Source: an uncultured Spirochaetales bacterium
GTDB lineage: Bacteria; Spirochaetota; Spirochaetia; Sphaerochaetales; Sphaerochaetaceae
Length of the DNA stretch: 64,000 nucleotides
Direction: 5' to 3'
Assembly (NCBI GenBank): GCA_944393005.1
Contig: CALXYO010000004.1
Span: 97,898 to 161,897, forward strand
The notes under the pieces were generated by a model. It was given only the letters and a program-made list of their open reading frames with translations, did no database searches and had not been told where the DNA came from. Within the stretch, counting starts at the first letter, position 1, and each line of letters begins with the position of its first letter. Shown here piece after piece: positions 43,330 through 52,079 of the stretch. A program made the translations under genes and the position numbers.

Positions 43330-44244
43330 ATGAAACTGGGACTGATAACATCGATTTTTGAAAAGTATAATTTGGAACAAGTGCTGAATTTTGCATGTAA
43401 AAACGGACTTGAGTGTTTAGAAATAGCATGCTGGCCGAATGGAAAAGCTGAAAGAAGATATGCAGGGACATCGCACATTGATGTTGAGAATCTTGATAAA
43501 GCCGAAGCAAACAGGATCCTAGCCTTGTGTAGAGATAAGGGTGTAGAAATTTCTGCTCTTGCCTATTATCCGAATACGATGGACAGCAATCTGGAAAAGA
43601 GGAAGGCTGCAATTGATCATCTGTATGCAGTGATTGATGCTTCTGCTATGTTGGATGTGAATCTTGTAACAACTTTTATTGGTAGGGACCAGAGGAAAAC
43701 GGTTGAGGAAAATCTTGAATTATTCTCTCAGATCTGGCCTCCGATAATTTCCTATGCGGAAAACAAGGGTGTCAGAATTGCCATTGAGAATTGTCCTATG
43801 CTTTTTGGTCCAGATCAGTGGCCTGGTGGGCAGAATTTGTTCACTACACCAGTTTTGTGGAAAAAAATGTTCGATATAATTCCGAATACGAATTTTGGGA
43901 TTAATTATGATCCGTCCCATTTTATCTGGCAGATGATTGATTATATTCAGCCGATATATGAATTCAATGACCGGATTTTCCATGTTCATATAAAGGATAT
44001 CAAATTGTACCCGGAAAAACTACATAGAGTAGGAGTCATGGCTTATCCTCTTGATTTTATGGCACCTAAACTTCCTGGTCTTGGTGATGTTGACTGGGGT
44101 GCATATATATCTGCACTCAAAGATATCGGCTATGACGGATATATCTGTCTTGAAATTGAAGACAGGGCTTTTGAGGACTCTCTTGATAGTATTGAGAAAT
44201 CCATCATCTTAGCGGCACGCTATATGAGGCAGTTTGTAATCTAG
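43330..44244 (+). CDS. Sugar phosphate isomerase/epimerase family TIM-barrel 1
   Basis: 304-residue xylose-isomerase-like TIM barrel from ATG 43330 (GGAGGAAAAATG); the frame to 43306 overlaps the oxidoreductase gene and is rejected. Predicted metal ligands: Glu in RIAIENCP, Asp in NYDPSH, His in HVHIKD, Glu in CLEIED. Resembles YcjR-type 3-keto-glycoside epimerases and other isomerases. Immediately follows the oxidoreductase gene, supporting sequential oxidation and isomerisation of a sugar. Confidence 0.87.
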   Translation: MKLGLITSIFEKYNLEQVLNFACKNGLECLEIACWPNGKAERRYAGTSHIDVENLDKAEANRILALCRDKGVEISALAYYPNTMDSNLEKRKAAIDHLYAVIDASAMLDVNLVTTFIGRDQRKTVEENLELFSQIWPPIISYAENKGVRIAIENCPMLFGPDQWPGGQNLFTTPVLWKKMFDIIPNTNFGINYDPSHFIWQMIDYIQPIYEFNDRIFHVHIKDIKLYPEKLHRVGVMAYPLDFMAPKLPGLGDVDWGAYISALKDIGYDGYICLEIEDRAFEDSLDSIEKSIILAARYMRQFVI

Positions 44245-44253
44245 GTGAAACTT

Positions 44254-45426
44254 ATGCATAGAGATCTGAAAATAGCGGGAATTCTGGCTGTTGCACTGGC
44301 CTTGTCTTTTTCAAGTGCTATTTCAACAATTCTTAGCGGTATCGGACAAGCCTTCTCCGACGCAAGTGCGAGTCAAGTGCAGGGTGTATATTCAATAATA
44401 AGTCTTGGCGCTATCCCTGTAATTCTTCTTGGCGGCGTTATTGCCACTAAAATAAATAAGAAGGCAATTGCACTTTTTGCTCTTTTTATGATTCTTGCTG
44501 GTGGAATTACTGGTTACTTGGGGTTTCAATATTTATCAGTTCTCTATGTTTCATCAATGCTGATCGGAGGTGGAATAAATTTAGGACAGACAATGCTGTT
44601 CAGCATTATTTCTGAGGAGTATGACGGGCATGATAAAGCTTTCTGGGGCGGAATCGGAGGTGCCGCTTTTAGTGTTTCCGGTGTGTTTTATGCTTTATTA
44701 AGCGGTACGGTTGCAGACCATTATGGATGGCATTATGCATATTTACTGTCTTTAGTTACGGTTTTATGGATAGCCTTGGCTGCAATTTGCCTGCCCAGAC
44801 GTAAAGTCATAATCCATGCTGACGATTCTGGTAGTAATGTCAGATTCTCAATTTCATTTCGCTTCATATTTTATGTGATTTTGGGTGCTTTGTTCATGTT
44901 GGCTTACAATGCATACAACACGAATGTTGCCTCTCTTGTGACAGAAAGAAATTTAGGCGGTGCATCCGAAGCCAGTCTCGCTGTTTCTTTTTCTGTTTTC
45001 GCTGGAATTCCGGCTGGATTGCTCTGCGGCTGGCTGTTCAACCGGGTTCACAATCATTTTATGAGTGTGGCTGTAGCTTTTCTTGCTGGTGGATTACTGA
45101 TTACTGCAGTAAGTAATAGCCTTGTTATTCTTTGTATCGGTTCGTTCTTTGTTGGTGTTGGAAATGGTTTCAGGATTCCGGGCAATACTGTTGTTATTTC
45201 AAGTATGTTCCACACGAAATACAACGCTCTTGGAATTGGTATTTACAATGCAGTCGGGTGTATAAGCGGCTTTCTTGCCCCATATATACTCAATTGTTTA
45301 GCTGATTCATCAGAATCTTTGCCGGAATCATGTTTGTTATGGTCGTCTTTGTTTGCGGCTATTGCGGTTGCCGGGCATATTTTCGATGGGTGTGTTCTGG
45401 CTCCGAATAAAAAAGGAGGATATTAA
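44254..45426 (+). CDS. MFS transporter
   Basis: Major facilitator with about 12 hydrophobic helices, 390 residues from ATG 44254; a GTG nine nt earlier is an alternative. Helices begin LKIAGILAVALALSFSSA; the loop between helices 2 and 3 (GGVIATKINKKAI) is a degenerate motif A; a second half begins FRFIFYVILGALFMLAY. No family-specific substrate motif. In this operon it could import a glycoside in addition to the ABC system or export the aglycone released by the enzymes. Confidence 0.87.
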   Translation: MHRDLKIAGILAVALALSFSSAISTILSGIGQAFSDASASQVQGVYSIISLGAIPVILLGGVIATKINKKAIALFALFMILAGGITGYLGFQYLSVLYVSSMLIGGGINLGQTMLFSIISEEYDGHDKAFWGGIGGAAFSVSGVFYALLSGTVADHYGWHYAYLLSLVTVLWIALAAICLPRRKVIIHADDSGSNVRFSISFRFIFYVILGALFMLAYNAYNTNVASLVTERNLGGASEASLAVSFSVFAGIPAGLLCGWLFNRVHNHFMSVAVAFLAGGLLITAVSNSLVILCIGSFFVGVGNGFRIPGNTVVISSMFHTKYNALGIGIYNAVGCISGFLAPYILNCLADSSESLPESCLLWSSLFAAIAVAGHIFDGCVLAPNKKGGY

Positions 45427-45840
45427 ATGGATGATGTTTTTGAGAAAAGAAAATTTGTCATCTGCGAAGAAAGTCTTGAAAATGTAATTCAGGATGGAAA
45501 ACAGATTGGGTTTTCGCTTAAACTTCGCATCCCTGAGTACAGAGGTCTTCCTCTAGCTCTCATCGGTGGGATAAGGATTTTTATTGATGGGAATCTGATT
45601 CCGGAAGAAATGATATCAATCACTTCTGACGGTGCGACATTTAAATGGAGTGAGATTTCAACTGTCCGCAGTGTGTATTGGTTATATGAGGAACCAGCAC
45701 TAATCACAGTTATTGATAACAAAGGTCTTAGCAAAGGTACACATAAAGTAGGGGCATATGTTGAAGTCAGAATCAGTTATATGCCACCCGGAATATTTGC
45801 AGGCGAAGAACGTGAAATGGAGGTGAGAAATGCCGATTAA
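45427..45840 (+). CDS. DUF6379-like small protein, C-glycoside deglycosidase beta-subunit-like
   Basis: 137-residue protein without signal peptide, rich in predicted beta strands (GFSLKLRIPEYRGLPLALIGG, then VEVRISYMPPGIF near the end). The pattern matches small DUF6379-type proteins that serve as the beta subunit of C-glycoside deglycosidases such as DfgB and DgpB. It overlaps the start of the TIM-barrel gene downstream by 11 nt, the same order seen for alpha/beta pairs in those systems. The assignment rests on recognition of sequence pattern and context, not on a search. Confidence 0.65.
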   Translation: MDDVFEKRKFVICEESLENVIQDGKQIGFSLKLRIPEYRGLPLALIGGIRIFIDGNLIPEEMISITSDGATFKWSEISTVRSVYWLYEEPALITVIDNKGLSKGTHKVGAYVEVRISYMPPGIFAGEEREMEVRNAD

Positions 45841-46948
45841 ATTAGGGATGACAAGTTATTCTTTTCAAGATGAACTTGCAATAGGTCTTATGTCTCTTGA
45901 AGATACGATGGCAGCTCTTGCTGCAATCGGAGGAACAGGTTACGAGGCAATTTTGGAACAAGTTCTTCCTAAAGGGAATTTTATGAATCTTTCTGATTCA
46001 TTTGTATCGTATTGGAATGAGCTGCTTGCAAAGTACTCTCTTGAGGCGACTTGTGCAGATATTTTTGATGATTTCAATTTGTATCGGAACAGGACTCTTT
46101 CAGAAAAAGAGCAACTTGAATATATCGTACATTATCTTAAAGTTGCAAATCGTCTTGGGTTTAAAACTATACGTGTATTGTGTAATACTCCAATTTCTGT
46201 ACTTGATAAAGCCCTTCCGATTGCAGAAGATCTTAATTTAAAATTGGGCCTTGAAATTCATGCGCCGCTTTCTATGAAGACTCAGTGGGCATTAAACTGG
46301 CAAGAACTTTTGTATAAGAAAAATGCAAAGAATGGTGGATTCATCCCTGATTTTGGAATTTTTGGTTTAAGACCTCTTACATTGAATGTTGCACGTGCGA
46401 TAAGGAATGGTGCCAATCCTGAAATCTGCGATTTTATTGTGGAAGAGTATAAGAAAAATGCAAAAAAGCGGGCGGAAACAGGGGAAATAATTGCAAGCGC
46501 AACTGCAGAAGAGATGCTTGATAATGGTCCTGCAGGATCTAAAGAACTTGCTGAAAAAGTTCTAAAAATGGGGGGCGGAAAAGAGGAACTTGCTCTTGTG
46601 AATGCACGTCTTTGTTATGACAATCCCCTCTGGCTTGTTGAGGTACTGGATCTCATTATTCATGTGCATGGTAAGTTTTATGATATGGTGGAAGATGGGA
46701 AAGGCGGTTATACAGATCCGAATATTGATACTGAAACTGTCATCCGTGTACTTAGAGATAATGGTTATGACGGTTATATATCATCTGAATATGAAGGCTC
46801 TCATCTTCAGCGAGAACCGTCTTTGGATATCTCATATGATTCAATTGAGCAGGTTAGACGCCATCATGTCATGATCCGCAATGTACTTACGGAACCTTAT
46901 AAAGGACTTTTAATTAAATATGATAAAGAAAGGAGAAATAAAAAATGA
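45830..46948 (+). CDS. TIM-barrel 2, C-glycoside deglycosidase alpha-subunit-like
   Basis: 372-residue TIM barrel of the sugar isomerase/epimerase superfamily. Metal-site candidates: Glu in LGLEIHAP, Asp in GFIPDFGIFG, His in IIHVHGKFYDM and Glu in YISSEYEG. The HGKF segment and greater length match DfgA/DgpC-type catalytic subunits, which use a divalent metal and a His to cleave C-glycosidic bonds after C3 oxidation. Overlap with the DUF6379-like gene supports an alpha/beta complex. Alternatives are an O-glycoside lyase or epimerase. GAGGTGAGAA precedes the ATG. Confidence 0.8.
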   Translation: MPIKLGMTSYSFQDELAIGLMSLEDTMAALAAIGGTGYEAILEQVLPKGNFMNLSDSFVSYWNELLAKYSLEATCADIFDDFNLYRNRTLSEKEQLEYIVHYLKVANRLGFKTIRVLCNTPISVLDKALPIAEDLNLKLGLEIHAPLSMKTQWALNWQELLYKKNAKNGGFIPDFGIFGLRPLTLNVARAIRNGANPEICDFIVEEYKKNAKKRAETGEIIASATAEEMLDNGPAGSKELAEKVLKMGGGKEELALVNARLCYDNPLWLVEVLDLIIHVHGKFYDMVEDGKGGYTDPNIDTETVIRVLRDNGYDGYISSEYEGSHLQREPSLDISYDSIEQVRRHHVMIRNVLTEPYKGLLIKYDKERRNKK

Positions 46949-47847
46949 AAGACAAAGTTTATTCACAAGTTTATTCTATTTTGAAAACAAGTAGAGAAGG
47001 TGTTCTTGACGCTATCAAAGGGCTTGCTGATATTGGCTGGGATGGTATTGAGGCAATGGGTACAAATACTGGTGGACTTTCTAAAGATGATTTCCATAAG
47101 TTTATAAATGACCTTGGAATCAGGATAATTTCGTTTCACAGTTTGAGAGATGACTATGATCGTGAATTTGCCCAAGAATTTGGAGCAAAGTATACGGATG
47201 TGCGCCCTGCACATGATCTTATTACAGTGGATCAATGTAAGAGAAGTGCCGAGCAACTTACAAAAGATTGCGAATATCTCAAAAAATTTGGATTGATCGG
47301 TATTGTCCACAATCATGCAACGGAATTCTGGCCTGTTGAAGATGATCCAGATCATAACACAGCTTATGATTTGCTCATAAGATATACTGATCCAGATATT
47401 GTAAAATTTGAGCTTGATGTTGGCTGGGCTATGAGAGCTGGCATTAATTGTGGTGACTTGATTAGAAAGTATCCAGGAAGATTTCCTGTCTTGCATGTTA
47501 AAGAATGTAATGAAGTTGGAAAAACATATGAAGACCTAGAACATTTCCCGAGGAAGGTGATGGAGATGATGCCTCCTAAGCCTGCAGCAGCAGATGATTC
47601 AAAGTTCATCAAAGGAGCTCCTACATTTACAGATGAGCAATTCAAAATTCTTAAAGATAGTAGAAAATGGAATGTAGCGCTTGGGGAAGGGTTGTGCGAT
47701 TGGGTTGATATTAGAAATGCTGCAGAATCCCAGCCTGGTGGGTGTGATGCTTATATAAGTGAGAGAGAATACTTCGGCCCACATGGAAATGAAGAAGATC
47801 CTTTTGTATGGGCAAAACGTGACTATGATTTCCTTAGATCTCTTTAA
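46945..47847 (+). CDS. Sugar phosphate isomerase/epimerase family TIM-barrel 3
   Basis: 300-residue TIM barrel, third of the operon, overlapping the previous gene by 4 nt (AAAGGAGAAATAAAAAATG). Metal ligands: Glu in VHNHATEF, Asp in FELDVGWAMRAG, His in VLHVKECNE, Glu in YISEREYF. The FELDVGW...RAG pattern is typical of the 3-keto-glycoside hydratase/isomerase and IolE-like branch. Probably acts on the free or keto sugar released upstream. Followed by a hairpin that may terminate the operon. Confidence 0.87.
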   Translation: MKDKVYSQVYSILKTSREGVLDAIKGLADIGWDGIEAMGTNTGGLSKDDFHKFINDLGIRIISFHSLRDDYDREFAQEFGAKYTDVRPAHDLITVDQCKRSAEQLTKDCEYLKKFGLIGIVHNHATEFWPVEDDPDHNTAYDLLIRYTDPDIVKFELDVGWAMRAGINCGDLIRKYPGRFPVLHVKECNEVGKTYEDLEHFPRKVMEMMPPKPAAADDSKFIKGAPTFTDEQFKILKDSRKWNVALGEGLCDWVDIRNAAESQPGGCDAYISEREYFGPHGNEEDPFVWAKRDYDFLRSL

Positions 47848-47882
47848 TTGGTCTCCTTTTTAGAATATATCTCGGTATAGAC

Positions 47883-47912
47883 GGACAGCATGTTAATAAA
47901 GCATTGCTGTCC
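47883..47912 (+). terminator. Possible terminator of the catabolic operon
   Basis: GGACAGCA pairs with TGCTGTCC (8 bp, 14-nt loop), followed by an AT-rich but interrupted T-run. Moderate candidate. Confidence 0.5.
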
Positions 47913-48168
47913 AATTTATTATATTTGGACTAATTACATTTGGTTTCGTTTTAGTAATTTCGACTTATGATATTAAGTTGGTAAATGGTTACTCTTTTTG
48001 AATTACAACCTAATTAATATCTATTATATTAATAAGTAAGCATCGCTTATTTTCCTTTCTTTGCAATCTGGGGGAAAAAGTTGCAGCGAGGCTGTGTTTT
48101 CTCTTTGTTAATTTTCTCCTTAGACAATATAATTTACAGGTAATGCATATCAGAAGGAAGGTAAATTT
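47913..48168 (+). promoter_or_regulatory. Intergenic region with glgA promoter
   Basis: AT-rich gap without coding potential. TTGTTA (48105-48110), 17 bp, TATAAT (48128-48133) form a good promoter with start near 48140, giving a ~30-nt leader to glgA. AATAAG/CTTATT near 48034-48054 can form a weak hairpin. Nothing else is seen. Confidence 0.6.
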
Positions 48169-49626
48169 ATGAAGAAAATATTGTTTGTGGCATCTGAATG
48201 TGTGCCGTTCGTCAAGACCGGCGGACTTGCAGATGTCGTAGGCTCTCTGCCGAAGGCTTTCAGTAAGGACGATTATGATATAAGGGTGATGATCCCTGAC
48301 TATCATGCAATAAAGCCCGAATACAGGGACAAGATGGAAACCATCTATTATTTCCAGATGGACAACAGAATCTATGTAGGCGTCAAGAAGCTTGAGCATG
48401 ACGGAATCACATACTATTTCATCGATAATGAACAGTATTTCTCAGGTCTTGTCCCATATTACGATATGTTCCAGGATCTGGAAAGATTCGCATATTTTTC
48501 AAAGGCATGCCTGTCTTCTCTTCCGCTGATCGGTTTCCGTCCTGACATAATCCACTGCCATGACTGGCAGGCATCCCTTGTGCCCGTATACCTTAATACT
48601 GTTTTCCAGGGAGATCCGTTCTTCAGGGGAATAAGGACAATAATGACGATCCACAACCTCCGTTTCCAGGGGACGTGGAATGTTGGACATATAAGATGGG
48701 TATCCGGTCTGCCTGATGAATGTTTCACTCCGGGCAAGCTTGTCAGCCCTTATCAGGATACGACAATCCCGCAGAGTGAGTGGAACTGTTCGATGCTGCG
48801 CGGAGGTCTTGTGTATTCCGACTACATCACAACAGTAAGCAATACCTACTCATGGGAAATACAGACTCCCAACTTCGGTGATGGTCTTGATGATATTCTC
48901 AAGTGGAGACATGAGAGACTTTGGGGAATCATCAACGGTATTGATTATGTTGAGTGGAACCCTGCGACTGACAAGAAGATCAGCACGAATTATTCCGTGA
49001 AAGATTTCAGAACAAAAAGGGGTGCGAACAAGAAGGCGCTGCAGGCTGAACTCAATCTGCCTCAGGAAGAGAATGCGCTCATGCTCGGTCTGGTCTCAAG
49101 ACTTACCGACCAGAAGGGGCTTGATCTCGTAGACGGCATAATGGACAGGCTGTGCTCACTCAATGTGCAGCTCGTGGTGCTCGGAACAGGAGCCTCGAAT
49201 TACGAGAACATGTTCCGCTATTACGCATGGAAGTATCCGGGAAAGGTGAGTGCGAACATCTGCTACTCGGATGCACTTGCACATAAGATATATTCATCTG
49301 CCGATGCATTCCTTGTGCCTTCTGCATTTGAGCCGTGCGGTCTCACTCAGCTCATAAGCCTGCGCTACGGTGCTGTTCCTATCGTTCATGAGACAGGAGG
49401 ACTCAAGGACACTGTCAAACCTTACAACCCGATGAACAACACCGGAACCGGATTCTCCTTTGCCGGATACAGCCCTGATGAACTTCTGGGAAGAGTCCAG
49501 CATGCACTTTTTGTCTACAATATGGAGAGGGAACACTGGGATCAGATGGTTGAGCGCGGTATGAATGAAGACTGGTCATGGAACAACTCTTCCAAGATTT
49601 ACATGGATCTCTATTCCAGAATGTGA
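48169..49626 (+). CDS. glgA: Glycogen synthase (ADP-glucose type)
   Basis: Elongates glycogen from ADP-glucose, GT5 family, GT-B fold, 485 residues. N-terminal KTGGLADVVGSLPKAF is the diagnostic glucosyl-donor loop; HDWQASL and TIHNLRFQG lie in the N-domain; the C-domain has GLVSRLTDQKGLD and the retaining-GT E-x7-E region SAFEPCGLTQL. AGAAGGAAGG precedes the ATG, with a clear promoter upstream and a terminator downstream, so it is transcribed alone. Other glycogen genes are not in the window. Confidence 0.95.
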   Translation: MKKILFVASECVPFVKTGGLADVVGSLPKAFSKDDYDIRVMIPDYHAIKPEYRDKMETIYYFQMDNRIYVGVKKLEHDGITYYFIDNEQYFSGLVPYYDMFQDLERFAYFSKACLSSLPLIGFRPDIIHCHDWQASLVPVYLNTVFQGDPFFRGIRTIMTIHNLRFQGTWNVGHIRWVSGLPDECFTPGKLVSPYQDTTIPQSEWNCSMLRGGLVYSDYITTVSNTYSWEIQTPNFGDGLDDILKWRHERLWGIINGIDYVEWNPATDKKISTNYSVKDFRTKRGANKKALQAELNLPQEENALMLGLVSRLTDQKGLDLVDGIMDRLCSLNVQLVVLGTGASNYENMFRYYAWKYPGKVSANICYSDALAHKIYSSADAFLVPSAFEPCGLTQLISLRYGAVPIVHETGGLKDTVKPYNPMNNTGTGFSFAGYSPDELLGRVQHALFVYNMEREHWDQMVERGMNEDWSWNNSSKIYMDLYSRM

Positions 49627-49649
49627 CAATTTACAGCAATTCAGATCAG

Positions 49650-49677
49650 CTCCCGGACCGCAACCCGGGAGTTTTTT
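49650..49677 (+). terminator. Rho-independent terminator after glgA
   Basis: CTCCCGG (49650-49656) pairs with CCGGGAG (49665-49671), followed by six T. Confidence 0.92.
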
Positions 49678-49775
49678 AATGATATTCCGAAATATAGAAT
49701 TTAAATATGAATATAAAATACCGTAATAGGTATGAATATTGATATTACTATTATCTAATCTTCTTTCTCTGCAGT

Positions 49776-50768
49776 TCAGGTTGTTTCTCTTTCAACAAGA
49801 GTTGAATTGAAAACAAGGTTTTTGACTGTCCTTCTTTCGGCTTTTGATTCAATATCCTTGATTATTATTTCGGCTGCGGTCTCTCCGATTTCACCTGCCG
49901 GCACCTCAATCGCTGTCATTGCGGTTTCAAGAAAGCCTCCCAGTCTTATACCGGTGAGCGACATCACCCTTATATCTTCAGGGATCCTCTTTCCTCTCTG
50001 TGTCAGCTCCCTTATCGCTCCGATACCCTGGGCATCAACAGAAGCCAGAAGACCGTCGAGGGCAGGGTACTGGTCAATGAGCTTGTCAGCGCAGTTCATG
50101 CCGTAATGCACTTTGTTCGGATTGGATTCATCCATCACGACAATTGGCTCAAGTCCCAGCTCCCTGACGGCTTTCATGTATCCTGCATACCTTTCCTTGT
50201 AAGGGTGGAGGGAAAGGTTTCCTATTATGAGACCGATGTTCCTGCAGCCTTTCATATGGAGAAACCGCACGGCCTCATATCCTGTTGTGTAATAATCTGA
50301 GATGATGCTGCTCAGGCTTTCATCCTGTTTTCTCACAGCCTGCAGTATGCACACACCTTCATTCTTTATTTCCCTTATGAGCTTGTTGTTCTTTCCTGTT
50401 GAAGAAATGACGATCCCGTCAACCGTGCCGCCTCTCAGGCGCTCGAGGATTTCCTTTTCCTGCTGCACATCATCATCGCTTACGCATATGAGGCACTCGT
50501 AGTTCATTTTTCTTGCCGCTTCCGAGAAAGGTGCGATCATATCTGAATATATTGTTATGGCTATGCGCGGGACGACAAAGGCTATTGTGTGCTTTTTCCC
50601 CTGTCTGAGGCCTTTCGCAAGAATGTTCGGATGATAGCTCAGTTCTTCGACAGCCTCGATTATTCTTTTCTTTGTCTCCTCGTGCACATAGCCTTTGTTG
50701 TTCAGTGCCCTTGATACCGTGCTTATGTCCACATTGGCAAGTTTTGCCACATCTTTTAATGTTGCCAT
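49776..50768 (-). CDS. LacI-family transcriptional regulator
   Basis: 330-residue LacI repressor. N-terminal HTH ATLKDVAKLANVDISTVSRALN and hinge helix PNILAKGLRQGKK, then a sugar-binding-protein-like effector domain with DGIVISSTGK and MSLTGIRLG. ATG at 50768 has AAAGGAA upstream. Two near-identical palindromes, one just before its own start and one before the divergent aldolase gene, indicate that it controls both itself and the aldolase-transporter operon. Confidence 0.92.
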   Translation of the reverse strand: MATLKDVAKLANVDISTVSRALNNKGYVHEETKKRIIEAVEELSYHPNILAKGLRQGKKHTIAFVVPRIAITIYSDMIAPFSEAARKMNYECLICVSDDDVQQEKEILERLRGGTVDGIVISSTGKNNKLIREIKNEGVCILQAVRKQDESLSSIISDYYTTGYEAVRFLHMKGCRNIGLIIGNLSLHPYKERYAGYMKAVRELGLEPIVVMDESNPNKVHYGMNCADKLIDQYPALDGLLASVDAQGIGAIRELTQRGKRIPEDIRVMSLTGIRLGGFLETAMTAIEVPAGEIGETAAEIIIKDIESKAERRTVKNLVFNSTLVERETT

Positions 50769-50786
50769 TGCTTTTTCCTTTGTTTT

Positions 50787-50800
50787 TACAAACGTTTGTA
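50787..50800. promoter_or_regulatory. LacI operator 1
   Basis: TACAAACGTTTGTA, a perfect 14-bp palindrome with the central CG typical of LacI-family operators, 19 bp before the start codon of the LacI gene (minus strand). Confidence 0.75.
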
Positions 50801-50927
50801 TTTATTTTATGCAAAGTTTTGCAGATTTGCAATTAAAGGAAACGTCAAACCCTGCAATATTTTGGCGATTTCAATTTTCTTTTGACAGGATGCCTGAAAG
50901 CTGATGAGAATAAAATCGTAAAGTTAA

Positions 50928-50941
50928 TACAAACGTTTGCA
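50928..50941. promoter_or_regulatory. LacI operator 2
   Basis: TACAAACGTTTGCA differs from operator 1 at a single base and lies about 70 bp before the aldolase start codon. The pair, 141 bp apart, could be bridged by a LacI tetramer or be used as two independent sites. Confidence 0.75.
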
Positions 50942-51009
50942 CAAGGCGGACAGGTCCCGGGAGTCCATCCGGAGTGCAAAGGCCGAAATCAAGAAAAGGA
51001 GAATGACAA

Positions 51010-51984
51010 ATGGCTAAAGTTAAGAATTTCAAGACAATTTTCCCAGCAGTATCAGTACCTCTCAATGAGGACTATTCAATCAACGAAGAGGAATTCAGAG
51101 TATACCTGCGCTGGATCAAGAGCTTCTATGATCAGGGAATTCAGGGTATAGTCGTCAACGGACATACAGGTGAGATCACAGGCCTCAGAAGAGCTGAGAG
51201 AAAGAGAGTCATCGAAATTGCAAACGAAGAAGTCGGCGACAAGATGACAATCGTCAGCGGCATCAACTGTGAGAACACAATCGAGTCAATCGAGATGGCT
51301 GCTGAAGCAAAGGCTGCCGGTGCAGATGCCATCCTTCTCATGCCTCCTCACATGTGGCTGCGCTTCGGCATGCACAAGGATGCTCCGTTCAACTACGTGA
51401 AGGAAGTTGCCGAAGGTGCCGACATCGATATCGTCATCCACCTCTATCCTGCTACAAGCAAGGCTTTCTATCCTGTTGAGACCCTCATCAAGATGTGCAA
51501 GGAAATCGATCACGTCAAGTGTATCAAGATGGGTACAAGAGTCACATCAATCTACGAGCATGATGTCAGACTCCTCCGCCAGGAATGCCCGGACATTTCT
51601 CTCATCACATGTCATGATGAAACACTCTGTGTGAGCTGGTTCCCCGGAATGGACGGTGCTCTCATCGGTTTCGCAGGATGTGTTCCTGAACTCATCTGCC
51701 CGGCATGGGACGTATTCAGCCATCCGGATAAGCACACTCTCAAGGAAGCTCAGGACTGGTCCAACAGAATCTACTATATCTCTCAGGCAATCTACGGCGG
51801 CGGACAGCCTTCAGGTGAAGCTCATGCACGCCTTAAGGAAGCTCTCTACCAGAGAGGTGTCTTCTCCAACGCCATCATGAGAAAGCCGGTTCTTCCTCTT
51901 GATGATGAAGAGAAGGCATGGGTTGCACTCGGACTTGAGAAGAGTCAGCTCGGCAAGGTGGATATGTCAAAGTACAGTAAGTAA
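51010..51984 (+). CDS. Dihydrodipicolinate synthase/N-acetylneuraminate lyase family aldolase
   Basis: Class I pyruvate-type aldolase or dehydratase, 324 residues. TGEITGLRRAERKRVIEIA and VSGINCENT match the family; the Schiff-base lysine is in VKCIKMGTR. True DapA is usually ~290 residues and not under LacI control, so a catabolic member (keto-acid or deoxy-sugar-acid lyase) is more likely. Strong AAAAGGAG before the ATG. Operon with the NRAMP-like gene beyond a hairpin, and controlled by the divergent LacI protein. Confidence 0.87.
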   Translation: MAKVKNFKTIFPAVSVPLNEDYSINEEEFRVYLRWIKSFYDQGIQGIVVNGHTGEITGLRRAERKRVIEIANEEVGDKMTIVSGINCENTIESIEMAAEAKAAGADAILLMPPHMWLRFGMHKDAPFNYVKEVAEGADIDIVIHLYPATSKAFYPVETLIKMCKEIDHVKCIKMGTRVTSIYEHDVRLLRQECPDISLITCHDETLCVSWFPGMDGALIGFAGCVPELICPAWDVFSHPDKHTLKEAQDWSNRIYYISQAIYGGGQPSGEAHARLKEALYQRGVFSNAIMRKPVLPLDDEEKAWVALGLEKSQLGKVDMSKYSK

Positions 51985-52005
51985 ACCAAACTGATTCGTT
52001 CGATC

Positions 52006-52047
52006 CGCCCTGATAGTCTATTACTCACTTCTATCAGGGCGTATTTT
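52006..52047 (+). terminator. Hairpin/terminator after the aldolase gene
   Basis: CGCCCTGATAG (52006-52016) pairs perfectly with CTATCAGGGCG (52031-52041), then TATTTT. It lies between the aldolase and NRAMP-like genes and may be a partial terminator. Confidence 0.75.
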
Positions 52048-52079
52048 CAAAAAGGAGACGGTTTTACAATCGGAAAACT

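Noticed and set aside
51010..51984. DapA for lysine biosynthesis
   Set aside because: Longer than usual DapA, LacI-controlled and paired with a transporter; a catabolic aldolase is more likely.
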